Shown here: one piece after another, positions 11,373-22,900 of the stretch
How positions within the stretch are numbered: the first letter of the stretch is position 1
Layout of the letters: each line of letters opens with the position of its first letter
NCBI GenBank assembly: GCA_037176905.1
Contig: JBBBWG010027435.1
Coordinates: 1 to 44,833 of the forward strand
DNA length: 44,833 nucleotides
Direction of reading: 5' to 3'
Source of the DNA: Azolla pinnata
Lineage: Eukaryota > Streptophyta > Polypodiopsida > Salviniales > Salviniaceae
Notes under the pieces: model-generated
Databases searched by the model: none
The model's input: the letters and a program-made list of their open reading frames with translations, nothing else
What the model was told of the DNA's origin: nothing
Position numbers and translations under genes: made by a program

Positions 11373-11933
11373 ATGGCGCGCAGCATCGCATGCCCCATCG
11401 CCCGCCTCGTCGTGGCGGCATTGGCCATCTCGACGTTGGCGGCAGTGCAAGCGCGGCGGAAGCCGCCGCAGGGGCCCGAGAGCTTCACCTTCTACATGCA
11501 CAACCAGGTGTACAATCCGGCGGTGAACAACTCGGAGTTCGACTCGGTGTACAGCGCGGGGCCCGCCAACTTTAGCCAGGCGAACCCCTACAGTTTCGGC
11601 GGCCGCTCCACGTTCGAGGACGCGATCACGGCCGATCCGTCGCCGGATTCGGAGGCGATCGGCGTGGCCCGGGGCTTCTGGGTCATGACCTCCCAGAAGG
11701 AGCTCGTGCTAATGCACGTGTTCACCGCGAGCATCACGTCGGGGCCCTACACCGGCACGATCGCGATCATGGGCCAGATCACAGAGGCCGCCGACAACCG
11801 CACACTGACTGTTGTTGGTGGCACCGGCGACTTCCTCGCCGCCCGCGGCTCCGCCCTCAACAAAGTCGTCTCCATGGACCGCACCGCCCCCGCCCACTGG
11901 ACCCTCTCTTTCGACCTCGACCTCTACTACTAA
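11373..11933 (+). CDS. Dirigent protein (secreted)
   Basis: Single exon, 186 aa, a usual length for the family. Residues about 9-25 form a hydrophobic signal peptide with a likely cleavage after AVQA (residue 27). The mature part starts with FTFYMHNQVYN, the first conserved dirigent block. It continues through GPYTGTIAIMGQI, and then VVGGTGDFLAARGSA, the conserved G-G-T-G-x-F-x-x-A-R-G block. Sequons NNS, NFS and NRT suggest N-glycosylation. Dirigent proteins are extracellular beta-barrels that steer stereoselective coupling of phenoxy radicals in lignan or lignin-related chemistry; the substrate cannot be read from sequence. The frame is open upstream to 11286, but the first ATG with a signal peptide is at 11373. 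GC-rich compared with its surroundings, no introns. Confidence 0.9.
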   Translation: MARSIACPIARLVVAALAISTLAAVQARRKPPQGPESFTFYMHNQVYNPAVNNSEFDSVYSAGPANFSQANPYSFGGRSTFEDAITADPSPDSEAIGVARGFWVMTSQKELVLMHVFTASITSGPYTGTIAIMGQITEAADNRTLTVVGGTGDFLAARGSALNKVVSMDRTAPAHWTLSFDLDLYY

Positions 11934-12300
11934 CTTCCAACATTCCTAGCTCTCTCTCTCTCTCTCTCTATCCACATTCTATTTGGGTGTGTCTATACCT
12001 CCTACATATACCAATCATTGTGCACCCCCTTGAAGGGCTCTTGTTGTAGTTACAAAAAATAATGGATCCCATTGCGATCCGAATTGTGTTCCGTGCGAGA
12101 TTCGAACTATAAGATGTTTGTCAGATTGGGTCACCCCATTTTGCATCTCACGATCTGCCGCTCGATTCTCGAAACGGTTTCGTCGCCCGAAACGATCTGC
12201 AAGCAGCGCTTTGCCCGCCTGGTAATACCGCCCAGCCCGCATTCTGGAACGCGCCCGCTTTGCATCGATTGCAGCTTTCCAACAGCTCTACACATATCGT
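11934..12300. other. Convergent intergenic gap between dirigent and PPR genes
   Basis: 367 bp containing a CT microsatellite at about 11949-11969, likely in the dirigent 3' UTR. A GATTCGAACTATAAG segment near 12101-12115 is, on the minus strand, a tRNA T-loop-like TTCGAATC word. No complete tRNA or SINE structure could be assembled. Confidence 0.5.
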
Positions 12301-15024
12301 CTATAGAGCAGGCCCACCGGAGTCGGGGATGAGCAGCGCGTGGGCAAACGCGTCGGCGGCGACGCGCGCATTGCCGGAGCGCTCGCATGCGCTGAGCAAC
12401 GAGCGCCAGACGGGCAGCAGACCGTGAGCGGAGGCGGCGGGCACGAGGCGGGCCGTTACGAGGCGGAGGGCGCCCGCGAGCTCTCCGGAGCGGCCGAGGA
12501 GGTCGGCGAAGCAAGCGTAGTGCTCGAGGCCAAGGCTCGTCGTCTTCATCGAGTCGAAGCAGGCGCGGGCTCTGCGCGCCAGCAGAGCGCGCGAGCACGC
12601 GTTGAGGATCACGACGAACGAGATGGGGTCGGGCTCGACGCGGCTCGCGAGCATGTCGTCGAAGAGCGCGAACGAGAACGAGAGGCAGGAGGCGTCGGCG
12701 GCGCGGGCGTAGCCGGCCATGAGCGCGTTCCAGGAGACGGCGTCCTTGGCCGGGAGCGCGTCGAAGACGCGGCTCGCGCTCGCCAGGCAGCCGCAGCGCG
12801 AGTACATGTCGACCAACGCGTTGCCGAGCGCCAGATCATCGCCCGCGATCGACGGCGACGACAACAGCAAGCCCTTGCGCGCGATCTCGGCGTGCAGTCC
12901 CAGGCCTCTTTCCAGACACCCCGCGCCTCGACAGGCTCCCAGGCCCGCGACGTACGTCGCCGCATCGGGAGCGACCCCGCGAGCCTGCATCTGCTCTATG
13001 TGAAGAAGCGCCTCTCGGTGGCATCCGCGGCCGACGAGCCCGACGATGAGCGCGTTCCACGGCACGGCGTCGCCGCCGGCTTGCGGAAGCTTCTCGAGCG
13101 CCTGCTGCGCGCTCGCCAGAGAGCCGGCTCTGGCGTGGAGGTCGACCAGCGCGGCGGCGACGAAACGGTTCCCCGCGGCTGCCGCGGCCGTAGCCACCAG
13201 AAGGCGGCGCCTCGGCATCTCCTTCTCGCGGCCCACGGCTGCTCCCCTTCCCCGCGCGCACGCCTTCAAGGCGCAGGCGAGCGCGACCGAGTCGGGCAGC
13301 GCCGCCTCGCGCCGCATCCCTTCCAAGCATCGCAGAGCTTCGTCCGCCGATTCCCCGAGCTCGGCGTGGGCCGCGAGCAGCGCGTTCCACGACGCGGCGT
13401 CGCGGGTCTCGAGCTTGTCCCACACCTCGCGCGCCCGCGCCAGCGATCCGCACTTGGCGTACATGCCGATCAGCGCGCACGCGACGATCGCGTTCCTCCG
13501 TGGCCATCGCTCCTCCTCCCTCCTCGCCGTCGTCGTCGTCTCGGCCTCGGAGTGGATCTCCTTGCCCTTCCCCAGATCCCGGAGCATTCCGCAAGCTCGC
13601 AGCGCAGACACGCACGCGGCTCCGTCGGGATCGATGCCTTCGGCTCTCATCCGCCTCCAGCGATCCAGCGCCTCCGCGCCGTAGCCATGCCGGACGCATC
13701 CCGCGACGACGATGCTCCACGATCCGATGTCCCTCGCCGGCATCGCGTCGAACAGCTCGCGCCCTCTCGTCATCGAGCCGCAGCACCTCAGATACATGTC
13801 CAGCAACGCGTTCCCGATGCCGAACCCGATCGATCCCTTCCTCCTCCTCTCCACCTCCGCGTGGATCTCGATCCCCTTCCCGAGCTCCCCCTCGATCCCG
13901 CAGGCCCTCAAGCCGCACACGATCGTGACGCCGTCGGCCGCGACGCCCTCGTGCCGCATCTCGTCGCAGCACGCCAGCGCCGCCGCGCCGTCCCCGCGCT
14001 CGACGTGCCCCGAAACGAGGGCGTTCCACGCGATCGCGTCTCGGGCGGGGAGCGTCTCCAACGCTTCCCTCGCTTTCCCCACGAGCCCGCACTTCGCATA
14101 CATGTCCACCAACGCATTGCCCACGATGCGGTTGCTCGCGACGAGCCCTTTCCTTTGGATCTCCGCATGCAGATCGCGCCCCTCTGCCATCGCCCCCGTC
14201 TCCGCGCAAGCCTTCAAGCCGTAAACATACGTCACCGCATCGGGGGCGACTCGCATCTCCTTCAAGCATCTCAACACCTCGTCGCCCCGCCCGAGCTCGC
14301 AATAGCCGCCGATGAGCGAGTTCCACGACACCGCATCGGGGGCCGGGAGCCTCTCGTAAACCGCCCGGGCTTCGGCCATCCGCGCCTTCTCGGCGTACAT
14401 CCGAATCAACGCGTTGCCCACGTCGATCTCTCGCTCGATCAGCCCCGAGTGCTCGATCCTCGCGTGCAGCTCCCGGCACTGGATCATCGTGCCCCCCGCG
14501 TCGACGCAGCCGCAAGCCTTCGCGGCGCAAACGAAGCTCACCGCGTTCGGAAACACGCCTTCCGCGTGCATTCGATCGAAGCATCGGAGCGCAAGCCCTC
14601 CGCGTCCGTGTGCCGAGTACCCCGACATGAGCGTGTTCCACGAGACCGCATCCCGGACGGGGAGGAGATCGAACACTCGGATCGCGGCTCGCATCGATCC
14701 CAGCTTCGCGTACATATGGACCAAGCTGTTCCCGACGCCGAGCTCTCTCCGCAACAAGCCGTTCCGGCTGACCTCGGAATGCAGCTCTCGGCCCTTCGCG
14801 GCCGATCCCACATCGCCGCATGCTTTCAAGCTCAGCACAAACGTGGTCGCATCGGGGGAAACGCCCTCGATCCGCATCGCCTCCGCGCACGCGAGCGCCT
14901 CCTCGCATCGCTTGTGCTTGATGTAGATTCCCAGGATCCGATTCCACACGAGCACATCGCGCACCGCGATCTCGTCGAAAGCTCGCTGAGCTCGGGCGAG
15001 AGAAGCATGCCCTCCTGAGTACAT
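12301..15024 (-). CDS. PLS-class pentatricopeptide repeat protein, E domain truncated, no DYW
   Basis: Intronless. From the first in-frame ATG (15022-15024) it is 907 aa. About eight to nine PLS triplets run end to end, with repeated blocks such as VGNALVDMYAKCG, RDAVSWNALMAGY, EALRCLEGMR and PDAVTYVYGLKACAE. Such proteins normally act in mitochondria or plastids, binding one RNA base per repeat for C-to-U editing or RNA processing. After the last repeats, HYACFADLLGRSGEL and LLPVWRSLLSACERSGNARVA mark the start of the E domain, but a TAG follows LLIPDSGGPAL, so E2 and DYW are absent. No convincing organelle transit peptide follows this ATG. The frame stays open about 105 nt further upstream (to about 15129) without an ATG, and RTGIEEEGGLASNMYSGG there reads like repeat sequence, so the 5' end may be damaged or use an upstream exon. 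Very GC-rich relative to neighbours. Confidence 0.85.
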   Translation of the reverse strand: MYSGGHASLARAQRAFDEIAVRDVLVWNRILGIYIKHKRCEEALACAEAMRIEGVSPDATTFVLSLKACGDVGSAAKGRELHSEVSRNGLLRRELGVGNSLVHMYAKLGSMRAAIRVFDLLPVRDAVSWNTLMSGYSAHGRGGLALRCFDRMHAEGVFPNAVSFVCAAKACGCVDAGGTMIQCRELHARIEHSGLIEREIDVGNALIRMYAEKARMAEARAVYERLPAPDAVSWNSLIGGYCELGRGDEVLRCLKEMRVAPDAVTYVYGLKACAETGAMAEGRDLHAEIQRKGLVASNRIVGNALVDMYAKCGLVGKAREALETLPARDAIAWNALVSGHVERGDGAAALACCDEMRHEGVAADGVTIVCGLRACGIEGELGKGIEIHAEVERRRKGSIGFGIGNALLDMYLRCCGSMTRGRELFDAMPARDIGSWSIVVAGCVRHGYGAEALDRWRRMRAEGIDPDGAACVSALRACGMLRDLGKGKEIHSEAETTTTARREEERWPRRNAIVACALIGMYAKCGSLARAREVWDKLETRDAASWNALLAAHAELGESADEALRCLEGMRREAALPDSVALACALKACARGRGAAVGREKEMPRRRLLVATAAAAAGNRFVAAALVDLHARAGSLASAQQALEKLPQAGGDAVPWNALIVGLVGRGCHREALLHIEQMQARGVAPDAATYVAGLGACRGAGCLERGLGLHAEIARKGLLLSSPSIAGDDLALGNALVDMYSRCGCLASASRVFDALPAKDAVSWNALMAGYARAADASCLSFSFALFDDMLASRVEPDPISFVVILNACSRALLARRARACFDSMKTTSLGLEHYACFADLLGRSGELAGALRLVTARLVPAASAHGLLPVWRSLLSACERSGNARVAADAFAHALLIPDSGGPAL

Positions 15025-15095
15025 GTTCGACGCCAAGCCGCCTTCTTCTTCGATCCCTGTTCGAGCCACGCACAACACGCATGGATTCTCATGCC

Positions 15096-15790
15096 CTCCT
15101 TCGCCTTTGATGAATGCTCTCTTGATTCTGATGGAGGGCTAGGGCATGCATGCATTTGGGATCCACATCTCCACCATGGCCACCACAAATCAGAGATGTG
15201 GGTTTTCTCGTAGACCAGATCAGCAGCAACAACCCATGGATGCTTTGCCTCGACATTCTAAGATGCTCTTTCTTTCTTCTCTTTCACCTTTGGTGAATGC
15301 TCTCTTGATTCTGATAGAGGGCTAGGGCATGCTATCAAGCTCCACATTTCCACCATAGCCACCACAAATCAGAGATGTGGGCTTTTGCATAGACCAGATC
15401 AGCAGCAACAACCCATGGATGCTCATCCTGAACCTTCTTTTCTTCTCTCTTTCCCCATCGGTGCCACATTTCCACCATAGCCACAGCAGACCAGATCTAA
15501 AGGTCTGTTTGCATACACCAGATCAGCCGCAAGAACCCATGGATGGATAGCCAGAAGGCGAAGGGAAATTCTAAGATGCTCTTCCTTCCCTTGCTATCAC
15601 TTTCCCCTTCGATGCGCTACCGAGAAAAATCATAAGGGCACGCTGTACATTTCCACCATAGCTACCGCAAATCAGAGCTCAGGGTTTTTCGCAGAGACCA
15701 GATCAGCAGCAAAAGAACCCACCAAAGGCTGTCTCAGGGTTTTTCGCAAAGACCAGATCAGCGGCAAAAGAACCCACCAAAGGCTGCAGT
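15096..15790. repeat. Five-copy tandem repeat cluster upstream of the PPR gene
   Basis: A core AGACCAGATCAGCAGCAACA recurs in variants near 15213, 15391, 15517, 15693 and 15747. Copies 1 and 2 are almost identical over about 185 bp, including GAATGCTCTCTTGATTCTGA and CACCACAAATCAGAGATGTG. Copies 3 to 5 are progressively shorter or more diverged. The first copy overlaps the ATG-less open region in front of the PPR gene. Confidence 0.85.
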
Positions 15791-16995
15791 ATCTGAAATC
15801 ACAAAGAATCTAACAACGCTTTCAAGGTGTAGGGTTGTTTGCATTACATTCCCTGTTATTTATTTGACCATGAGTGGAAGAAGATGAGGCATGATTGTTG
15901 GACCCCTATTGCAACACTTGAAGACCAAACTGTATCCTTTAGAGATGCACCTATCACTCACAAATGCACATACATTGCAACTGTTTACCCAAAGGGCCAT
16001 TTTGTAAATGACTGATCCAAGTGTTGTGGTATCGGCAAACCGGCGCCATAGCTACCCAAGCCATATGATATGTGTGAGCTTCAATCTGTTGTAACAAAGT
16101 TTGTCTTAATCTCTGCGAAAAAGGCATACAAAAAGGCATAGAAAGAGCTTGAGGACTCCACTTAAATGGAAAATTAGGGATATTCATTCACAGAACCCTT
16201 CTAAAATATGGAGGTCGCCAAAAGAACATGCTTCCAAGGTAGGAAACAATGTACATGTATATATCCAGCACAACTCTGGAATACAAAATCTACCCAAACT
16301 TACAAATTGCATCATAAAACAACACCTAGAAAGGCGCATCATTTTCCTCTGATCGATCCAATCTCACATTCCAGTGTTTTGAAGCGTGTTTTTGTATAAG
16401 CATATATATAAATATATGTTAATACTTTTAGTGAACAGACATCTCCGGTGAATGGGTATTAGTGAACGGACATCTCCGGTGAGAGCATAAACTCTCATAT
16501 TGTCGAGAAAACTACGAACCTGTTTTTAGAGAGGGTAAGTCTAGATAAACGTTTGAAAATGAGCTGAAAACTCCCCCTCACACCATATCCACTATTTGAC
16601 CATTCGTCCACTGAATTCCATCCATCTTGTTAAGTATGGTACAACATCATTCTAGATACCTTTAAGCTCCCTACCCAGAGAGAACTATTTCCAGATAATA
16701 TTAAAACTTTTAGCTGCTCTTCACTGCTGAAATTGATACCCTTGATCAAGCCCCATTCCTTCACATTCTCACTCTGGTTGATAAGTTGGATTGAATGTGG
16801 ATAATATTTTCCGTCCAATCTCATGCATTATCCATTTATCTATCTATCTATTCAGTCAGATATAGACAGACACTGCAGAAACTGGCAACAAAAGAAACAC
16901 AAAAAGCTATCAGATCTTAAGGGCTATAGTGATTTAAATGTTGCATCATTTGAAGAAATGGTCATGTACCTTCAAATTACAGTACATAGGATATG
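15791..16995. other. Intergenic; no gene seen
   Basis: AT-rich. It contains a short direct repeat of the word GACATCTCCGGTGA at about 16439-16453 and 16470-16483. A frame at 16630-16824 (-) has no recognisable similarity. The 3' UTR of the CIP7-like gene presumably lies at the right end. Confidence 0.45.
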
Positions 16996-19900
16996 TCATC
17001 TTCCCTTGCTCAGAAAGGTTCCAAAGAATGAAAATGTCCGTCGGGCTATAAAAAAAACCATCAATCATCCACAAAACATGTATCAAAACCGAATTCCTAT
17101 TTCAGAAGAAGAAACATTCCTAAACCTTGCAGCGTCTTTTACCTTTTCCTGAGGAGCCCGAACTTTTTTCTGGATGCGAAGGACCACTCACTACATGCTT
17201 GGCTGATAAGGGATAAAAACCACAAATAAAAACTTGCCCTCTACCTGATTCCTAAATCTTACGGTATCTTACCTTTTCCTGAGGAGCCTGAACTCTTTTC
17301 TGGATGTGAAGAATCAGTTCCTGGATGCTTGGCTGACAAGGAGATAGAAACAACACATAAGACAAGAAAGAAGTGATTTACCCCATGTATTGTGCAAGAA
17401 AAGCAAATTAATACTAGATATGTAAGCAGACATGTCTTGTGTGTGAAGAGCTACAACACACCATATGTACGCATGCCTCATAAGTAGAGAGGTTTGTAAC
17501 GGCATTTATTTTTTGGTAACACTTATAATGCATGCTGTCATCGTAGTGCACAAAACAGTCTGAAATTTGATCAATGTCTTCACCTGAACCTTTTAACCCT
17601 TTTCTGCTCAAAGTTGAATCAGAATGCCATCTCTTGTCATCAGACATACTGCCGTGCTTAGAAGATGTCCCTCCGTTCACACTCTCCCTCTCCATCTCCT
17701 CACTCCGAATGGGAGATTTTAAGGCTTGGCTCTGTGGGCTTCTCCATCTAAATAGAAGAAAACTTTTGAACCCTTTATGATAATGATCTTTCATGGGTGT
17801 ACCAATTTGGGTTGCACAAGGAAATGAAGAGCTCTCTGAAATGCTCTTGTGCTTTAGGTGATTCCCGTTCAAACTTTTGATTGGGGAAGTAGCTGTTGCA
17901 AGAGGGATTGACGGCTCGACATATGTCTCTACATTTTGGGTGTAAGCTGTATCAAATAAAGTTAATCTAGACATGGCTAGACCAACAGATGCATTTCTGA
18001 AAGAGTTTATATCCTGTTTAGGCTCCTCTGAGCCTTCACCTGAAGGAGATTCCACTATAGATAAATCATCATGATCTTCCTTTCGGACTCTAGAGATAGA
18101 CAAAGGGACCATATCTGAGGAAGGGAAAACTGGCATAAATGTATTCTTGATTGGGTGATCCAATTCTCCTCCATATGATCGGCTAGACATTAAGTGTTTA
18201 GATTGCTCAGGTATCCAAGGAATACAATCAATTTGCTCCATACTTTTATGACAATTCGTATCTTGACTTGTTTCTCTGCCTATCTTTGGCTCTAAATTGT
18301 TTTGCTCGCAATTCAGGGATTTTAACACAAGCTCAGGCGAAGTATCAGATGTGTACCCCGAGGGAGAGATGCACCCCGATGCTTCTACTGAATTTATCTT
18401 CTCATCCAGTGCCTTTACCGTGATAATGCCATCATTTTGGATCTTCCCTGTTGAGTCTACATCTGCTATTTCTGAAAGTGGAGCAGAAGGCCTAACTTCT
18501 GGTCCTACATGTGATTCTGCCGTTCTTCCAACAAAGGGTTCTGTTTGGAGGACCCCATTTACGTCTGATTTAATCTTTATCTTGAGGCCATTATTATGAG
18601 TGCTTTCCTCTAACGCTGGAATGAGCAATGTATCCATTGAAATCACCTTTTCAGGGCTTGTGAGCTTTATACCTTTGGCACCAAAACTAATACCACCACC
18701 CTTCTTAAGAAAACCTTTGCCTTCCACCTGAGAGATTCCATTCATTTTTAGTTGTTGTGTTGTGCCATCGGACAACATCCCTTTCTCAAAAGATGTGACT
18801 TTCACGCTTGCATCTAATAATGGTGTCTTTACTCTAGGCTTGACACAAGTATTGTCTACTGTGGAAAGTGCAGTCGGTGAAAGAATCGAGCTTTGTCTTC
18901 TCAACCCATTAGAGATTGATAAATCTTCATTCACAGCAGCATCTAAGGTTGCCTGATCATCAGTAACATCAGAAGATATAGTCTTTTTGTTGTTACTCGG
19001 ACGAACATTTGCTGGAGCTTTAAACTGAACTTTATCATATGCAGATTCAGAAAAATTTCCAGACGTTAAACTTGTAGAAATTCCTATCTGTTTCTTAGTG
19101 TCATCATGATGATGATCCATAACGGACGGTGAGGAGCTCCGTACATGATTTCTTCTGAATCTGGAAGGTATCTTGGATCTAACTCCATTTAATTCTGTCT
19201 CTTTTAGTCTGGGAATAAACTGAAGCGACGGCATAGATTGGGAGCCAAGCAATGAGGATGATCTAGCTTTTTGTACCAATATTGATGGTTTCTTTAATGG
19301 ACTCAGCTTTGATCTAGGCGGTGAAGAACTTGCAGATTTTCCTTGTGTGAATAGAGAATTTACATTCCTCCGGGCAGCTATTCGTTCCTGCCGCTGTGCT
19401 TTCAGCACTTCTAGTCTCTTCCTCTCTTCATCCTCCTACAAAAGAAAAAACAGTTACTTTCAGGTTGTTTCTAAGACACCACCACTCACCACCAGAACCC
19501 ACCTCCCCTCTTTGAACAGTAACCCTAGTGTAATAATAAATGCATAAACACAAATACTGTACACAAATTCACATTGTTCAATGTTACAATTTATAGGAAT
19601 TACGATATATATAAAATTAGCAACAGAGGTCCATAGTAGATGCCAAACCAAGGAGCTATCGTCTGTCAGCCCGTCATTTTGTTCAAAGTCATTTAGTATA
19701 AGCATTTCAAAGTCATTTAGTATAAGCCTCATGTGTCAAAACAGTAGATACTATGACTGAAAGTTCAATTGGTGTCACATGCAGTTCCTACATAACATGT
19801 ACACGATAGCTAGGGGAAACTCAGCTCAAATGGGCGTGTTCTAAATAGATCTGCGCAAGGGCTTGTGTGAATATCATAACGGCAAATGAGAGATATCTGC

Positions 19901-22900
19901 CAGGCTACTGATAACACCATCCTATACATCGTTGATACACACGCCTAGCTATCATCTTTGACTCTAGGAAGAAAATCCCGAAAAAATACCTACCATTGTT
20001 CCTTTTTCCAAATGCCCTCAAGGACTCTAATTATAATTAGTGCCAAATGCCAGATCCAGCATTTACAGGATTAATTCATCCCCGTTTCTCCAGATTTGAG
20101 GGCTTCAGCCAACAATTGATTTCTCCCTTATTGTTTTTGTGGATGGAGGGGCATTTCTGGATATAATAAGAATTTCGGGAAACACCTAAATAATGGAAAA
20201 CAAGTATTGCACCAAGCAGAGCTGTATAGAGCCCCCAAGTTCTATAGACAGATAAAAGGGGGTCTTCCATCTCATCTCACTTTCTCAAAAACACGCAGTG
20301 CATGTGTGTTACAGGAAAAAGGGATAAAACCTTCTCTTGCTTGCTTTTCTTCAAGGCTGTTTTGTACGCTCGTATATCCAAGGCATCTGGTTGTGATGCA
20401 GTTACATGAGATCGTCTTTCAGCTATTTTACCTCTATTTACCTCCCCTTTCCGCTTTTCCAAAACATCTTCCATTGCTTTCATTTTCTTTTCTCTTTCAG
20501 CCCTCTTTGAGCTTTGAATATTCCCCCTCAGCTTTGCTTCTTTTTTTTCATTATATTGATCTACAAATTTCTTAACACGTTCTTGGGATGGTTCAAAATG
20601 TCCACTCAAGTGATTGGAAGATTGCGTTTGGTAAGTGGATTTTTGAAGATCAATGTCAATCTTCATTAAGTCATTCCCGTGTCCTGTAGATGAGCTATTA
20701 TTTTTCCTTCTCGGCATCATTAATAGTTCATCATGTTCTTTCTGTTTGTCTGCTGTTGAGTTCACCATAAGTGCTTTCTTGGACATCATGTCATATATTT
20801 TACTACCTTGCATTTCAGACTCGATGAACAAACTGTTTCTTTGATCTTGATCCTTATCCATACGCTGCACATGGACAAACGAACTGTCATCCAATGGCAT
20901 TAGATCCTTTCCTACCTTTATTTTGCAAGAACTTGTTTCAAGTTCCTGAAACTCCAATCGTTTCTTTGACCTAATGCCAGGCACATAATCTGTGTGCTGA
21001 TCATAAATCAGTGAAGAGTTATCAATGGTGGAGCTCCCCTTGGATTCTTGAAGCTCAGCATCTAACATCGGTGTATATGATACAGTGTTTTCATAGTTGA
21101 CAGGTCTTCTACTTTGGAGCAATGTTATAGCCTCATCCACTTCCTCAATCCCTCTACCGCTTCTTCGAATTTCTTGTTCTGATTTACTTTTACCATTATT
21201 GACTCTATGGTCCTGATAATTCTTCCAAGTATCGCTAAATTTCAAATCTGCGGAAGTATCCCATTTACTTCGTGAACCATCAATCAAAACCTCAGGTGAA
21301 TTGAACCTTGGTTGTGGAGTCATAGATCCTGGCTTTGGAGTGATTGATATGTCCATGGATGAATCTGTGACCTCACTAGTTTCTTTATCATAGTCGTCAC
21401 CTACTGATTCTTCATCACTAGATTGTTTACGTTGTCTGTGATGGTTACCACTGAAGTTCTTACAAGTCGTCATGCCATCACGGTGTGAATTTCTAAAGCC
21501 TGCACTCTCCCTTCCGGGTGAGAAGTACTTCCTCTCATATGAATTTTGATGGGTTTGAACGTCAGGAGATAGCTGATTGTGAACGCCAATCAAATGATGG
21601 AATTTTGCAGTGGCATCTGGTGGTGGAGACATATCAGAGAGAATGTTGAAGCTTTCCTGACTACCTGGGCTGAACCCACACTGATGTGCTTGAAAGGGAC
21701 TGGAGTTATTTGTAATAGTGTAAACATTTGGCCATTCTCTAGCAGTAGACCAATGGCAAACCTGGGTAGCAGGACTTGAACTAATATATACCGGTACTTT
21801 CTGCTGGTATTGTCTCTCTCCACTAAATGGGTTTTCGGAGCTCCCAAATCCATCATCAAGCTTCCATTCATCATGTGAAACGCTTTGGAAACTTGGTTTA
21901 TGATCAGTGTGACTATGTGATTCAGCATAGACCCCATGCTCTACAGTGTGAGTTTCTGTTTCTCTTTCCAAACTTAGAATGCTCCAGCATCCTGTTTTGG
22001 CGACAGCCTCAACAAGATCTTTGTCAATTGATAACATAGCATCTGAACAGAAACCCGGAATCTGTTGTTTCTGGCAAAGGGTCACAAACTTGGTGCATGC
22101 CTCCCTGAAAGGTGAAGCAACGGCAGAAAAGCAAGGAACGTTCTTTTATGCAATGAAAAGGCAAAAGAATGAAATTAGAAACTTAAGAGTAGATGAATTT
22201 ATTCACTCACTTCATCCGGACAGCTCGGAAGCTTTCAGAAAAAACAATCAACTGCATCAGATGGCACAGCTCGAATCCTGCAGCAGAGGCACGAGCAAAT
22301 GCCATTCCTTGTTCTTTCAGTAAGACCGATCGACGGGCGTTCAGAGCTCTATATAACTGATCCCTGTATAGGGTACATTAAGAAATTGTCATGCTGTGTG
22401 AAGTTAAAATGATTCAGTGAACGTGTCTTTCAACAAAAGAGCGTACTTAGTATTCTTTGAAGGTGTGGGTTCACTGCCATATTCTCTTCTGATCTGCGAT
22501 TGAATCAAATGTCTTGAGAATCAGAAGAAGAAATGTACAGTAGAAGTTGCTCAATGGATACGAATTGCACTGGTTATTATGTTACAATATTGGCATTATC
22601 AACTACAAGGAGTGTGATATGTACCATTTTTGAAAACGGGCTATTCTCTGTTAACGATGCCAGCTTCTCACCTGTAAAAAGCATTTACCTCTGAAACTTA
22701 AAATTTAAGAAGTATGAATATTTTCTACAATTTTCTCTCAACTTCCAGCAGTAATCAGATCATTTTTCCCGGTGAATCCTCAGATACCAGGAAAAGGATA
22801 AAAAGCTAGCAACTCAAAACCATATGAGGATGGAAAGCTGAAAATAGTTCTACATCACATACCATGCAAAGAAGTTGCTGGTGAATTGACCACAAACAGA

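Noticed and set aside
12131..12598. Minus-strand frame running past the PPR stop, as a possible frameshifted E/DYW continuation
   Set aside because: Its residues below 12301 show none of the E2/DYW landmarks (no HxE, CxxC or DYW), so I do not propose a frameshift.
12340..15018. Antisense open frame of 892 codons opposite the PPR gene
   Set aside because: It mirrors the PPR frame almost exactly and has no recognisable domain. In GC-rich genes, stop codons are rare on the complementary strand, so long antisense frames are expected.
17414..17583. Read-through of CIP7-like exon 9 to the in-frame stop at about 17414
   Set aside because: A strong donor (CAG|GTGAAG) at 17583 gives phase 1, which alone keeps exons 10-12 open and reaches a family-like C terminus. 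A retained-intron isoform remains possible.
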